Positions 16,985-25,894 of a stretch of DNA of 64,000 nt are shown in pieces; the first letter of the stretch is position 1; each line of letters begins with the position of its first letter. The position numbers were made by a program, and so were the translations under genes. The DNA is from Clostridiaceae bacterium AM27-36LB (GTDB lineage: Bacteria > Bacillota > Clostridia > Lachnospirales > Lachnospiraceae). The stretch is from contig QUJQ01000004.1 in NCBI GenBank assembly GCA_003480725.1, positions 321,927 through 385,926 of the forward strand. Direction: 5' to 3'. Under the pieces are notes generated by a model. That model was not told the origin of the DNA. It ran no database searches and worked only from the letters and a program-made list of their open reading frames with translations.

Positions 16985-17256
16985 AAAAAAGCCCCGTCCT
17001 GCAACAGGACGGAGCCTAATAGCCCGTTTATAAACCACCTCTTACAACATACTGTCATATGTGTTCCCGATAACGGAGGGAATACCGTCGAAGCCTACTT
17101 TCTTCTTCCTATATAATATAGAAGAAACTCCTCTTCAGCCCGAGGCTCGGAAGTGATCTTCGGAAATCCCTGTACTCTCACCGGGCTCACACCCACCCCG
17201 GTTCGCTGCGCATTTCCAGTGGTTCCTACTGTCTTCGTCATAGCCGTTTACACAAG
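16985..17256 (-). promoter_or_regulatory. T-box riboswitch, Ile specifier
   Basis: The leader on the minus strand has a Stem I apical part CCGGGGTGGGTGTGAGCCC, a likely specifier ATC followed by A (17157-17155, isoleucine), a downstream stem, a T-box-like bulge segment AGAGGTGG...GGGCT (17043-17022) and a terminator stem CCGTCCTG/CAGGACGG with TTTTTT at 16990-16985. Uncharged tRNA-Ile would favour the antiterminator and switch on ileS. The T-box bulge deviates from the usual AAGGGTGGNACCGCG. Confidence 0.85.
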
Positions 17257-17260
17257 TGCA

Positions 17261-17290
17261 ATTATAAGTGCGGTTGACAGCATTTGTCAA
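17261..17290 (-). promoter_or_regulatory. Sigma-A promoter of the ileS T-box transcript
   Basis: Minus strand TTGACA (17290-17285), 18-bp spacer, TATAAT (17266-17261). Confidence 0.8.
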
Positions 17291-17324
17291 GGCTTTCACT
17301 GATATTCCGGGGATTTTTTAGTAT

Positions 17325-17624
17325 TTATTCCTGATGATGTTTGGTCACTTTTTTGTCGATGGTCAGCACTTCCCCTTCCGGTTTGTAGGAGATCTTCACA
17401 TAAGTATGCATAGCCGGACAACCTGCCTTCGCGGCAACCAGCTGGCAGTTCTTCACGATCTCCATCAACTGATCATAATCACCTTCGATGGAGGTCTCAC
17501 ATGGTCCTACATAATAAGAAAGTCCTGTGGATTTAATATAATCGATCACCGCATCTACGATGCGGATCACTTCCTCGTCATCTGTTACAGTGGGCAGTAC
17601 CTGAATTGCTACGCTTGCGTTCAT
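17325..17624 (-). CDS. MTH1187/YkoF-type thiamine-binding protein (DUF77)
   Basis: 99 aa from the ATG at 17624, next to AAAGGAGGAGAAGGTA. Small ferredoxin-like fold family: MNASVAIQVLPT starts the first strand, GLSYYVGPCETSIEGDYDQLMEI is the family's central signature, and the C-terminal strand carries YVKISY. Homologues bind thiamine or related compounds and are thought to pass them to transport or salvage systems. No thiamine genes are adjacent. A short leader with a terminator hairpin right before the Shine-Dalgarno suggests attenuation. Confidence 0.85.
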   Translation of the reverse strand: MNASVAIQVLPTVTDDEEVIRIVDAVIDYIKSTGLSYYVGPCETSIEGDYDQLMEIVKNCQLVAAKAGCPAMHTYVKISYKPEGEVLTIDKKVTKHHQE

Positions 17625-17639
17625 TACCTTCTCCTCCTT

Positions 17640-17671
17640 TAAAAAACGCATCTGCCACAAGACAGATGCGT
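17640..17671 (-). terminator. Leader terminator (possible attenuator) before the thiamine-binding gene
   Basis: Minus strand CGCATCTG (17670-17663), loop, CAGATGCG (17654-17647), then TTTTTT leading directly into AAAGGAGG. It lies between a promoter and its own gene, so it could act as an attenuator. No aptamer-sized leader is present. Confidence 0.7.
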
Positions 17672-17688
17672 ATATCGCTCTAAACACC

Positions 17689-17716
17689 ATTATACAAAGG
17701 TTTCTATTATTGTCAA
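17689..17716 (-). promoter_or_regulatory. Sigma-A promoter of the thiamine-binding gene
   Basis: Minus strand TTGACA (17716-17711), 16-bp spacer, TATAAT (17694-17689). Confidence 0.75.
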
Positions 17717-17759
17717 TGTAAGTTTTCCCGCCTGAATTGTGAACTTTTCCACTGTTCCC

Positions 17760-17788
17760 TTGCACAGCTTATGTAAATCAACTATAAT
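17760..17788 (+). promoter_or_regulatory. Promoter of the D,D-carboxypeptidase gene
   Basis: TTGCAC (17760-17765), 17-bp spacer, TATAAT (17783-17788). Confidence 0.65.
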
Positions 17789-17874
17789 ATTGAATGATTC
17801 AGAGTTTTGCAAGCCTCACAGGAGTGTTTTGTAATATCTCTGCATCGTCAAATAAAAATATAACGAGGTAACAC

Positions 17875-19440
17875 ATGAAATTTTTTAATAGATTTGCTGT
17901 ATCCCTTCTGGCATCTGTGCTCTGTGCAAGCACCCTGTTCGCCATGCCGGTAGATGCAAAAAAAACAACCAAACGGCGGCAGCCGACACAGGCAGAGCTT
18001 GCCGCAGCTGCAGCACTTCAGGCTGCGATTGACGAACGCTATAACAAAGAAATAGAATCTAACTCATGGGAGAATTGGCCAGCCGGTCCACAGGTCTATG
18101 CTGAATCTGCCATTGTCATGGAAGCATCCACCGGAACGATCCTGTATTCCAAAGCCATTGATGAACAACATTACCCGGCAAGTATCACCAAGATCATGAC
18201 TGTTCTGCTGGCACTGGAAAACTGTGACATGGATGAAGAAGTCACCTTTTCTCACAATGCGGTCTATTCCATTGATTATGGAAGCAGCAGCATTGCCCGT
18301 GATGAAGATGAGGTGCTTACGGTCGAAGAATGTCTTTATGCTATCATGCTTGAATCCGCTAACGAGTGTGCCAATGCCATTGCTGAGCACATCTCCGGTT
18401 CCACCGAAGCATTTGCAGACCTTATGAACCAGCGTGCTGCTGAGCTTGGCTGCACAAACACGCATTTTGTCAACCCCAGTGGTCTGCCAAATGAAGAACA
18501 TTACACATCTGCCCATGATATGGCACTGATCACACGGGCAGCTGTCAGTCACGAAGAATTTCGTAAGATCAGCGGCACTTCCCGTTATGTCTTACGTGCC
18601 ACCAACAAGAAGTCCGAAGAACTGCTGATGAATAATCATCATTACATGATCTCCGGCTACAAAACCTCCAAATATCTGGATGATACGGTATTTGCCGGTA
18701 AGACTGGTTACACAGAGGCAGCATTGAACACCCTTGTCACCTGCGCCACCCGAAACGGCATGGATCTGATCGTGGTCACTATGAAGAGTCAGGGAACCGG
18801 CGAAAAAGGTGTCCCCATTTACCCCGATACGACCAATCTTCTGAATTATGCTACGGAGAATTTTCAGAAGGTAAATATTTCAGAAAATGAAGCCAACTTC
18901 TCCATTGGACAGGGACAGCTCTTTGACACAGGCACCTCCATCTTCGGAAGCACCACTCCGATGATCGAGATGGATACGGATGGGTATGTAGTCCTTCCTA
19001 ACAGTGTTGATTTTTCTGCTGCATCTCCAAGCCTGGAGTTTGTAGATTCTCCAGATTCTGATGTAGTCGCTGTCCTTCGCTATCAGTTCGATGGTCAGAC
19101 TATCGGTTCTACAGATCTGACACTGGCAGAACCTGCTGTTCAGGATTTCCAGTTTCAGAAGACCGGTGAGGAAGACGAAGAACAGGCACAGGCTGAAGCA
19201 AAACCATCCACACGGCTGATCAAGATCAATCTTCGAATCCTGATCTATATAGTTTCCAGTGTTGCCGCTTTACTTCTGCTGTTCGTGTTATTTAAGAGAC
19301 TTAGCAAAGCTTATCATTTTGACATTAGTTTTCTTACCCGCTGGAGACGGAACCGGGCTGACCGCAATTCCTTCTCCAATGCAAATCGAAAACGTTATAA
19401 GAGTCGGAAGAGAAGAAAAAAAGATAACTGGTTAAAATAA
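17875..19440 (+). CDS. D-alanyl-D-alanine carboxypeptidase (S11, PBP5/DacF-type)
   Basis: 521 aa. Signal peptide (about 1-28), catalytic S11 domain with SxxK at S103-K106 (SITK), SxN at 161-163 (SAN), KTG at 276-278, a C-terminal beta domain (about 340-420), then unusually a true transmembrane helix (about 446-467) and a very basic Arg/Lys-rich cytoplasmic tail, in place of the usual amphipathic anchor. It removes the last D-Ala from pentapeptides outside the membrane and so sets cross-link density. Start fixed by AACGAGGTAACAC. Followed by a strong bidirectional terminator. Confidence 0.93.
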   Translation: MKFFNRFAVSLLASVLCASTLFAMPVDAKKTTKRRQPTQAELAAAAALQAAIDERYNKEIESNSWENWPAGPQVYAESAIVMEASTGTILYSKAIDEQHYPASITKIMTVLLALENCDMDEEVTFSHNAVYSIDYGSSSIARDEDEVLTVEECLYAIMLESANECANAIAEHISGSTEAFADLMNQRAAELGCTNTHFVNPSGLPNEEHYTSAHDMALITRAAVSHEEFRKISGTSRYVLRATNKKSEELLMNNHHYMISGYKTSKYLDDTVFAGKTGYTEAALNTLVTCATRNGMDLIVVTMKSQGTGEKGVPIYPDTTNLLNYATENFQKVNISENEANFSIGQGQLFDTGTSIFGSTTPMIEMDTDGYVVLPNSVDFSAASPSLEFVDSPDSDVVAVLRYQFDGQTIGSTDLTLAEPAVQDFQFQKTGEEDEEQAQAEAKPSTRLIKINLRILIYIVSSVAALLLLFVLFKRLSKAYHFDISFLTRWRRNRADRNSFSNANRKRYKSRKRRKKDNWLK

Positions 19441-19465
19441 TTTTGATAAATATAACAAGATGACA

Positions 19466-19522
19466 GGGCTGCTGCTCCATAGATGTGTGAATCATCAACT
19501 ATGGAACAGCAGCCCCGTTTTA
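19466..19522 (+). terminator. Bidirectional terminator between convergent genes
   Basis: GGGCTGCTGCTCCATAG (19466-19482) pairs with CTATGGAACAGCAGCCC (19499-19515) with one bulge, flanked by T-rich DNA on the right. Confidence 0.85.
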
Positions 19523-19532
19523 TTTACTGACT

Positions 19533-19745
19533 TTATTTTGTTCTAAACAATGAAAGGATACCGATAATGAGCAGGATCGGAAATGCCAGATATAAAAGTC
19601 CGCCAAATACCATTCCCAGCAGGATCACCGGAAGAAATACTATCGTGATCAGCAACTTGGAAATGCTCCACGCTGCCCGCATACCGAAGAAAAATAATTT
19701 TCCAAAAATACCAAACAGAAAAATAAAAAATAATAACTCTAACAC
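19533..19745 (-). CDS. Small membrane protein, unknown function
   Basis: About 70 aa, almost entirely hydrophobic: three closely packed transmembrane segments with a short charged end (LFRTK). GAGGAG lies 9 nt before a GTG at 19745. A TTG three codons earlier abuts the same site and is less likely. No family recognised. It is convergent with the carboxypeptidase gene and divergent, with overlapping control DNA, from the HTH gene at 19763. Confidence 0.55.
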   Translation of the reverse strand: MLELLFFIFLFGIFGKLFFFGMRAAWSISKLLITIVFLPVILLGMVFGGLLYLAFPILLIIGILSLFRTK

Positions 19746-19762
19746 CTTTCGCAACTCCTCTT

Positions 19763-20104
19763 GTGCACATTTCTCTTGTTGTCCAAATCATCATACTCAA
19801 TATTACGGCGATTATCAATAGGTTTCTTTCTGAATTTATATGGGAAACCCCTGAAGAACTTGATCTGAAACTGGCAAAACGAGTACGAAATATCAGAAAA
19901 CGCCGCTCCATTTCACAGCAAAAAATCTCTGAAATGAGCGGCGTCAGCTACGGCTCTATCAAGCGATTTGAGTCTGCAGGACAGATCTCACTGCTTGCAC
20001 TCACACGGATCGCTACAGCATTAGATCTTGCCGATGAACTCCGAAACCTTTTTACACAGGTTCCTTATAAAGAGATTTCAGAAGTGATTCGGGAGTCGCG
20101 GTAA
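19763..20104 (+). CDS. XRE-family helix-turn-helix regulator, doubtful 5' end
   Basis: 113 aa from a GTG. Residues about 35-95 form a Cro/CI-type HTH (LAKRVRNIRKRRSISQQKISEMSGVSYGSIKRFESAG), followed by a helical tail. The pattern WETPEELDLKLAKRVR at the front and LFTQVPYKEI at the end resembles HipB-like regulators that accompany HipA kinases, but no HipA gene is adjacent. No convincing Shine-Dalgarno precedes any start, and the first 25 residues are hydrophobic and unlike the family, so the 5' end may have been replaced or is misread. Possibly an orphan remnant. Confidence 0.6.
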   Translation: MHISLVVQIIILNITAIINRFLSEFIWETPEELDLKLAKRVRNIRKRRSISQQKISEMSGVSYGSIKRFESAGQISLLALTRIATALDLADELRNLFTQVPYKEISEVIRESR

Positions 20105-20121
20105 TACCGCACTCCCTTTTA
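20091..20121 (+). terminator. Terminator of the XRE gene
   Basis: GGGAGTCGCGG (20091-20101), loop, ACCGCACTCCC, then TTTT. It also lies at the end of the convergent kinase gene. Confidence 0.75.
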
Positions 20122-21588
20122 TAATCCTCTCAGCTGTGGATACAGTTTCACAAACTTTCTATATACTTCATTGTAAATCTCATGCGTATCATTTGAAGCT
20201 CTGTAAGTAATGCATGCATCTTCATCCTGAAGAGTCTTTACAAAATCTCCATAATCTGCAATCTCTCCATTTGCCAGAAGAACTGCAGATGCAAGTGCTT
20301 TTGCCGGAAGGATATCAGCATTTTTGTATACTTTCACATCTTTCCCAAGTACATCTGCAAGAATCTGACACCAGACAGCGACTCTTGCGCCTCCTCCAAT
20401 CAGAGAAACACTTTTCACTTCGCAGTCAATAAGTTCCAGTCCCTGACGAACAGAAAATGCAACACCTTCCAGGCATGCTCTTGTAAGATCCTCCGCTGAT
20501 GTATCCGGTGTAATTCCATAGTAAGCACCTCTAATATCCGGATCAATCACAGGAAAACGCTCCCCTGTAATATACGGCAGAAACAGCACTCCATGGCATC
20601 CCGGCACACTGCTTTCCAGTAATTTTGTAGATTTCTCATAATCCAGCGAATCACCTTCTGAAAAAACTTTCGTGATCCATTTATGGACATTTCCTGCATT
20701 AAAGAACGGTACCACATTAATATAGGTTTTTTCTGAAAAACCAGCAAGATTGAAGACCCTTCCATGCAGATCCAGCGGGCTATCACTTATGGTCGCTACC
20801 CATCCAGATGTTCCAATATTTACATTGAATTCTCCAAAAGAAGCAATTCCACTGGCAAGTGTCGTCGCTCCCGCATCGCCAATTCCTGCATAAACCACTG
20901 TATTCTGATCATATCCACATAAATCCTGCATCTCTTCTACAACTGTACCCACCACTTCATGTGGATATTTGATTGGTGGAAACAATTCCAAATTTAGTGT
21001 TGCTGCCGTAATCAGCTCTTCATCCCATGTCATCTGCTTCAGATTCATGGCTCCCGCTGTCGCACACGCAGTTGCATCCCCACAGGCAATTCCTGTCAGG
21101 CAACGAATGATGTAATCTTTGGAACTGATCAGCACCTGCCTGGTCTTTGCATAGATTTCCGGCTCATGCTCTTTTACCCACAGGAGTTTTGCCAGGGGCA
21201 TAGAACCATCAAAATGGTTACAGGTGATTGCTTCCAGTTTATCCTCTGTTACCATCTCCTGAATCTTTGCCGCTTCCAGACCTGCCCTCGCGTCCGAATA
21301 GAGAATTGCATTGCGCAGTGGTCTCCCCGCTTCATCAACCAGAATCAGATCCTGCATCTGTCCGCTCATAATAACTGCTTTGATTTTATCTGCTCCCACA
21401 TGGGAAGTGAATTTTTTTCCAATCTGACAAAATGCATCAAACCAGTCATCTGGCTTTTGTTCCTTATAATCCTGTTGAAAATAAGTTTTGATTTGAACCA
21501 ATTCTGAAGTCTTAATCTCGCCATCTGAGCTTACAAGTACACCCTTTACTGCAGTTGTCCCCACATCATACGTCGCAATATAATACAT
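20119..21588 (-). CDS. FGGY-family carbohydrate kinase (xylulokinase-like)
   Basis: 489 aa. The N-terminal ATPase fold starts YYIATYDVGTTAVKGVL. The FGGY C-terminal half has NIGTSGW, LPYITGERFPVIDPDIRG and the ATP-binding VSLIGGGARVAVWCQILADVLG. Members phosphorylate pentoses, pentuloses, glycerol or AI-2-like sugars. The substrate is not readable from sequence. It is the last gene of the SBP-ATPase-permease-aldolase-kinase operon and begins 2 bp after the TrpA-like gene, so it probably acts first on the imported sugar. Confidence 0.9.
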   Translation of the reverse strand: MYYIATYDVGTTAVKGVLVSSDGEIKTSELVQIKTYFQQDYKEQKPDDWFDAFCQIGKKFTSHVGADKIKAVIMSGQMQDLILVDEAGRPLRNAILYSDARAGLEAAKIQEMVTEDKLEAITCNHFDGSMPLAKLLWVKEHEPEIYAKTRQVLISSKDYIIRCLTGIACGDATACATAGAMNLKQMTWDEELITAATLNLELFPPIKYPHEVVGTVVEEMQDLCGYDQNTVVYAGIGDAGATTLASGIASFGEFNVNIGTSGWVATISDSPLDLHGRVFNLAGFSEKTYINVVPFFNAGNVHKWITKVFSEGDSLDYEKSTKLLESSVPGCHGVLFLPYITGERFPVIDPDIRGAYYGITPDTSAEDLTRACLEGVAFSVRQGLELIDCEVKSVSLIGGGARVAVWCQILADVLGKDVKVYKNADILPAKALASAVLLANGEIADYGDFVKTLQDEDACITYRASNDTHEIYNEVYRKFVKLYPQLRGL

Positions 21589-21590
21589 TC

Positions 21591-22364
21591 TTATACCTCT
21601 TCGATTGCCGTTTCCATATTTTTCAGGAAAGTCATCAGTTCCTCAACTGAAGCATTTAACTTCTTCATAATTGCTGTTCCTATGATAACTCCATCAAATC
21701 CATCCTGCAACAGCTGTGTTGCCCGTTCAACAGTTCCAATTCCAAATCCTGCCAGAAGATGACCGCTGGACTGTTCTTTTGCTGAATGGAACAATCGTTT
21801 ATAAGTGTCTGTATTATTGACACAGCCTGTCGGTCCTGAGTATAGCTGTTGATAAATAATCGGAAACAGTTCACAGGTCTCGTAATTATTTTCCCACTCC
21901 ATCCGGTCTCCGATAAATCCCAGCGTATCAACTCCAAATGTTTTCAGTTCTTTCAAAATTTCCAGTCTCTGCTCAATCTCCAGATCCGGAATCACAAATG
22001 CATCGATTACTCCATTTTTTGCAAGCTTTTTATAGATTCCTGTATCTATAAGATCTTTCTTATAACCCATAATCCAGATAGGATTCTCCACCGTATTTCT
22101 GAGTCTTTTCCAGAAATCCATATCCTCGCGGATCCCATGATCCACTACTTCATAGCTTTTACGAATAATTTCTCCATCTGCATAGGGATCATCTGTGGGA
22201 AATCCAATCTCAAAGATACCCATTCCACAGCTTTCTGCATCCTTCATATATGTAAAAAACTGCTCTTTATCAGGATATCCTGCCGTAAAAAAACCAACGA
22301 ATGAGTGTTTATGCTTTTGAAAATATGCTTCATTTCTTTTATTAAAACATTGTAGTTTTGCCAT
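21591..22364 (-). CDS. TrpA-like TIM-barrel lyase in a sugar operon
   Basis: 257 aa. The ATG at 22364 overlaps the permease stop as TAATG, which fixes the start. The fold and motifs match tryptophan synthase alpha: FVGFFTAGYPD at the first strand, FEIGFPTDDPYADGEII with Glu52 and Asp63, the counterparts of catalytic Glu49 and Asp60 in Salmonella TrpA, then FIGDR, YSGPTGCVN and a phosphate-binding GFGIGTVERATQ followed by DGVIIGTAIM. No trpB or other trp gene is near. The context argues for a retro-aldol cleavage of a phosphorylated sugar made by the adjacent FGGY kinase. That substrate is inference. Confidence 0.85.
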   Translation of the reverse strand: MAKLQCFNKRNEAYFQKHKHSFVGFFTAGYPDKEQFFTYMKDAESCGMGIFEIGFPTDDPYADGEIIRKSYEVVDHGIREDMDFWKRLRNTVENPIWIMGYKKDLIDTGIYKKLAKNGVIDAFVIPDLEIEQRLEILKELKTFGVDTLGFIGDRMEWENNYETCELFPIIYQQLYSGPTGCVNNTDTYKRLFHSAKEQSSGHLLAGFGIGTVERATQLLQDGFDGVIIGTAIMKKLNASVEELMTFLKNMETAIEEV

Positions 22365-23329
22365 TATTTTGCGTCTCCACGTCCAAGTTTCTGTGCAATT
22401 ACTGCGAATATAATGATTCCACCTGTAATGATGTCCTGCATATAGGTCGGTATCTGAAGCATGGTAAGACCGTTTGCAAGAATACCAAGAATTGCAGCAC
22501 CAATCAACGTTCCGATCACGTTCGGAACACCTTTCTTTGATGCGGTACATCCAATAAATACGGCTGCATACGACTGAAGAAAATATCCATCACCAGCAGT
22601 TGTATTCGCAGATCCTACTCTGGATGCGATCAGCATGCCTGTGATACATGCCATAACTGCACAAAGTGCAAATGCAATATTCTTATACTTTTTAACATTA
22701 ATACCTGAAATTTTAGATGTTTCCTCATTACCACCGATTGCATACAATTTTCTTCCCAATGCGGTATGTCTCATCAGATACCAGAAGATTACAACAGCCA
22801 CAACCATCATAATGGAAAGCAAAGGGATTCTTCCGATCTTGGTCATTCCCAGCCAGGAAAAACTCTTCGGAATATTTTCAAAAATCGTAGCTCCACCTGA
22901 CAGACGATAAATAATACCTGACAGAACTGTACTCATGCCGAGTGTTGTAATGAAAGACAGCACTTTGAATTTTGCTACGATCCAGCCATTGATCCAGCCA
23001 ATTACAAAGCTGACAATGATCGGTATGATAAAGCACACAACAATGGGCAGTCCTTTTACTGCAAGAATTGCTGCAATGATTCCGCCAAGGCTAGCCATAG
23101 AACCTACCGACAGGTCAAATTCATTGATACTCATAACCAGCGTTGCACCAAGTGAAATCATAACCAGTAATGAAATCTGTCTGGTGATGTTGATAAAGTT
23201 TGTCAGTGTAAAAAATGAAGTCGGACTGATAATACTAAACAGAATAATAATCAATGCCAGCGCCAGTATGGTTCCATATGATTGCAAAATATACTTCACA
23301 GTTGGTTTTTTCGTTTTTAATTCAGACAT
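22364..23329 (-). CDS. Sugar ABC transporter permease (RbsC-type)
   Basis: 321 aa with 8-10 hydrophobic segments. It has the branched-chain/ribose permease signature (INEFDLSVGSMASLGG early, and SYAAVFIGCTASKKGVPNVIGTLIGAAILGIL near the end). It forms the homodimeric channel of a carbohydrate-uptake (CUT2) importer with the ATPase encoded upstream. Overlaps the TrpA-like gene by the TAATG coupling. Confidence 0.93.
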   Translation of the reverse strand: MSELKTKKPTVKYILQSYGTILALALIIILFSIISPTSFFTLTNFINITRQISLLVMISLGATLVMSINEFDLSVGSMASLGGIIAAILAVKGLPIVVCFIIPIIVSFVIGWINGWIVAKFKVLSFITTLGMSTVLSGIIYRLSGGATIFENIPKSFSWLGMTKIGRIPLLSIMMVVAVVIFWYLMRHTALGRKLYAIGGNEETSKISGINVKKYKNIAFALCAVMACITGMLIASRVGSANTTAGDGYFLQSYAAVFIGCTASKKGVPNVIGTLIGAAILGILANGLTMLQIPTYMQDIITGGIIIFAVIAQKLGRGDAK

Positions 23330-23345
23330 AATGCTCTCCTCTTCC

Positions 23346-24821
23346 TTATTCGTAGCAGTACGATAATACTTCCGTTGTCGTCAGGTTTTCATTTACCAAA
23401 AGCTGCCTTGTCTCTCCCTGTACAACCAACTGTATGGTATCTGCTACTTCCAGTATTTCCTTCAGATCAGAAGAGACATATACGACTGCGTTGCCAGCAT
23501 CTGCCTTCTCCCGAAGCAATTTGTGAATCTCATTTCTCGTCATGATATCTACGGCCTGTGTGGGTTCATCACACAAGAATACTTTCGGATTCGTCATAAG
23601 AGCCTTCGCAAATACTGCCTTTTGCTGATTTCCACCAGAAAGCTCAATAATTCTCTGATCAAGTCCCGTCATTCTTATCTTTAATGCTTCTGCCTTTTCT
23701 GAAACATCCTGTTTTTCTTTTTTCTCATCCAGATAACCATGCTTTGCATAGCGATCAATACAGGAAAGCAATACATTTTCCTTGATGGAAAGATTTCCAA
23801 CCAGTGCCTTTCCTCTTCGGTCCTCTGAGATAAGAACCATTCCTTTTTTAATGGAGTTGGCCGGAGACAGCATATTCTGCTGTTCTCCGTCAATCGTAAC
23901 CGTTCCTTCTGTAATTGGACGATATCCATAGATTCCTTCCAGAAGTTCTGTTCGTCCGCTTCCTCCAAGGCCAAATACACCCAGAATTTCTTTTTCACGA
24001 ACTTTGAGAGAACCCTTTTTCATAACACCGTCTTTGGTCCTGATTCCCTGTACTTCCAGCAGAACTTTTCCAAAGTTCGTATTATGTACAATATACGAGC
24101 CCTTCCACTCATCCGTCATCATGGATACAAGCTTATCTTTATCTACCTCGCTGGTCTTTACGCAGGAAACCATGGAACCATTTTTGAATACGGTGATCCG
24201 ATCTGTCAGTCTGAAAATCTCATCCATTCGATGGGATACATATAGGACAGAAGTTCCTTTCTTCTTCAGTTTTCCAATGATGTCAAATAAAATCTCTGAC
24301 TCTTTATCTGTCAGCGATGCTGTCGGCTCATCCAGAATCAACAGTTTGCAGTCATTCATCATTGCACGAATAATTTCCAGACAGGTCTTTTGCGGCGGTG
24401 ACAGTTCGATCGCCATTTTTGAAAGATCCAGTTCGATTCCCAGTTCATCTCTGGTCTTCTCCACGGTCTCCCACATGATCTTCCAATCTACCTGCATTCC
24501 TTTATGCGGATATTCACGACCCAGATATGCATTTTCTACACCGTCAAATGTAGGGATTAATGTTCTGTCCTGGTGCACAACATTGATGCCAAGTGTCCGA
24601 CTCTGTGAAGGATTCGGAATCTTAACCGGCTGATCTTCCCAGAAAACAGTACCTTCATCAATACTGTAAACACCTGTCAGCATTTTGATCAATGTGGATT
24701 TCCCCGCTCCATTTTCGCCGACAAGTCCATGTACCTCTCCTGCTTCTACTTCAAAATTGATATTTGATAACGCATATACCCCATTAAAACTTTTGCTGAG
24801 TTTTTCTGTCCTTAAAAGCAA
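23346..24821 (-). CDS. Sugar ABC transporter ATP-binding protein (RbsA/MglA-type, two domains)
   Basis: 491 aa with two fused nucleotide-binding domains, as usual for CUT2 importers. Domain 1: Walker A GENGAGKST, Walker B LLILDEPTASLT, signature degenerate (LSPPQ for LSGGQ). Domain 2: glycine loop GLGGSGRTE, signature LSGGNQQKAV, Walker B FLCDEPTQAVD. The unusual residues in domain 1's signature fit a system in which one site dominates. 17 bp from the permease gene. Confidence 0.95.
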   Translation of the reverse strand: MLLRTEKLSKSFNGVYALSNINFEVEAGEVHGLVGENGAGKSTLIKMLTGVYSIDEGTVFWEDQPVKIPNPSQSRTLGINVVHQDRTLIPTFDGVENAYLGREYPHKGMQVDWKIMWETVEKTRDELGIELDLSKMAIELSPPQKTCLEIIRAMMNDCKLLILDEPTASLTDKESEILFDIIGKLKKKGTSVLYVSHRMDEIFRLTDRITVFKNGSMVSCVKTSEVDKDKLVSMMTDEWKGSYIVHNTNFGKVLLEVQGIRTKDGVMKKGSLKVREKEILGVFGLGGSGRTELLEGIYGYRPITEGTVTIDGEQQNMLSPANSIKKGMVLISEDRRGKALVGNLSIKENVLLSCIDRYAKHGYLDEKKEKQDVSEKAEALKIRMTGLDQRIIELSGGNQQKAVFAKALMTNPKVFLCDEPTQAVDIMTRNEIHKLLREKADAGNAVVYVSSDLKEILEVADTIQLVVQGETRQLLVNENLTTTEVLSYCYE

Positions 24822-24848
24822 TTGCCTACCTCCATTGGATCATTCCAA

Positions 24849-25796
24849 TTATTCTGCATTCTCCTGAGTAATCAGAGTAGCATCTGCATACATGTCGCCT
24901 TTCTCAATCTCCTTGCCAGTATAGAGAAGTTTCATCTGCTCCAGTACAATGTCAGCCATTCCATCAAAGTTCTGTTTTACAGTTGCTTTTAAGTTTGTGC
25001 CCTGTTTGATCAGATCAACAGCCTGCTCATTTCCATCTACACCAACAACAAGGATTTCATCTCTGCCTGCTTCCATACATGCCTGTGTTGCACCAATTGC
25101 CGGCTCATCCCATCCACACCAGATTGCTGTGATAGATCCTTTTTCCGGATTGGAAAGCAGCAGGTTCTCTACGGTATCCTGTGCATCATTAATCGGCTGC
25201 TCTGCCGGAATATGCTGCTCTGTGATTAGTGAAATCTTATCGTTTTCCGCAATTGCATCATCAAATGCTTCACATCTCTTAACTACACCCGGATGCGGTC
25301 TGTGCGTAAGGGCAATCACATTACCTTCACCGCCCATGAGATCGTTAAACAGATAATCTGTAATCAACTGACCCATCTGGTAGTTATCGCTAGTTGCATT
25401 TACCTGCATTCCTTCAATGAATCCACTGTCGCATCCAAATACCGGAATGTTTGCATCAAATGCTTCCTGCAGCTGATTCTCAAGCTGTGACGGATCAGCA
25501 CTTACCAGAATGATTCCATCCGTCTGTGCGGTGACCACATCTTCGATTCTGCTTGCCAGCTTGGAAAAATCGTTTGCGGTATCAATGACAGTGACTTCAG
25601 CCCCCTCTTTTTCAAGTCCTGCCTGCAGATTTTCTACCATCTGATTCGTAGTTACTGATGACAGATATGGAGTCATAATAGAAATATTTTTCCCTTCCAG
25701 TCCGTCTGCTGTGCTCTTTGCTCCACCACCACATGCTGTAAGTCCAAGTCCTGCAAGTGCCGCTGCCAATACTACCATCGCTTTTTTTACCTTCAT
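24849..25796 (-). CDS. Sugar-binding lipoprotein of the CUT2 importer (RbsB-like)
   Basis: 315 aa. Lipoprotein signal with lipobox LTAC (Cys about 22), then the two-lobed type I periplasmic-binding fold: KNISIMTPYLSSVTTNQMVENLQAG, DGIILVSADPSQLENQLQ, SVIALTHRPHPGV, ITAIWCGWDEPAIGATQA and VVGVDGNEQAVDLI. It captures the sugar outside the membrane. First gene of the operon, divergent from the SorC regulator, and its promoter overlaps the shared operator. Confidence 0.93.
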   Translation of the reverse strand: MKVKKAMVVLAAALAGLGLTACGGGAKSTADGLEGKNISIMTPYLSSVTTNQMVENLQAGLEKEGAEVTVIDTANDFSKLASRIEDVVTAQTDGIILVSADPSQLENQLQEAFDANIPVFGCDSGFIEGMQVNATSDNYQMGQLITDYLFNDLMGGEGNVIALTHRPHPGVVKRCEAFDDAIAENDKISLITEQHIPAEQPINDAQDTVENLLLSNPEKGSITAIWCGWDEPAIGATQACMEAGRDEILVVGVDGNEQAVDLIKQGTNLKATVKQNFDGMADIVLEQMKLLYTGKEIEKGDMYADATLITQENAE

Positions 25797-25832
25797 AAGA
25801 AAAACCCTCCCTGATATTTTTAATGTAGCTTT

Positions 25833-25880
25833 ATTTTATGAAATGTTGTATAATATTTCAATAGTTGAAATATATTTCAA
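25833..25880. promoter_or_regulatory. Divergent promoters and palindromic SorC-type operator
   Basis: ATTTCAATAGTTGAAAT (25855-25871) and TTGAAATATATTTCAA (25865-25880) are overlapping perfect palindromes sharing the TTGAAAT arm. Minus-strand promoter of the transport operon: TTGAAA (25861-25856), 17-bp spacer, TAAAAT (25838-25833). A plus-strand -10 TATAAT is at 25849-25854. A repressor bound here would cover both promoters. Confidence 0.65.
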
Positions 25881-25894
25881 AAGGAGGAAAATTC

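Noticed and set aside
15526..17019. 497-codon plus-strand open frame
   Set aside because: It lies wholly opposite ileS, has no Shine-Dalgarno, and its translation is Cys/His/Phe-rich low-quality sequence. It is the antisense shadow of a long conserved gene.
21591..22364. Tryptophan biosynthesis trpA
   Set aside because: Catalytic residues fit, but there is no trpB or other trp gene, and it is coupled to a sugar permease and kinase. Called TrpA-like instead.
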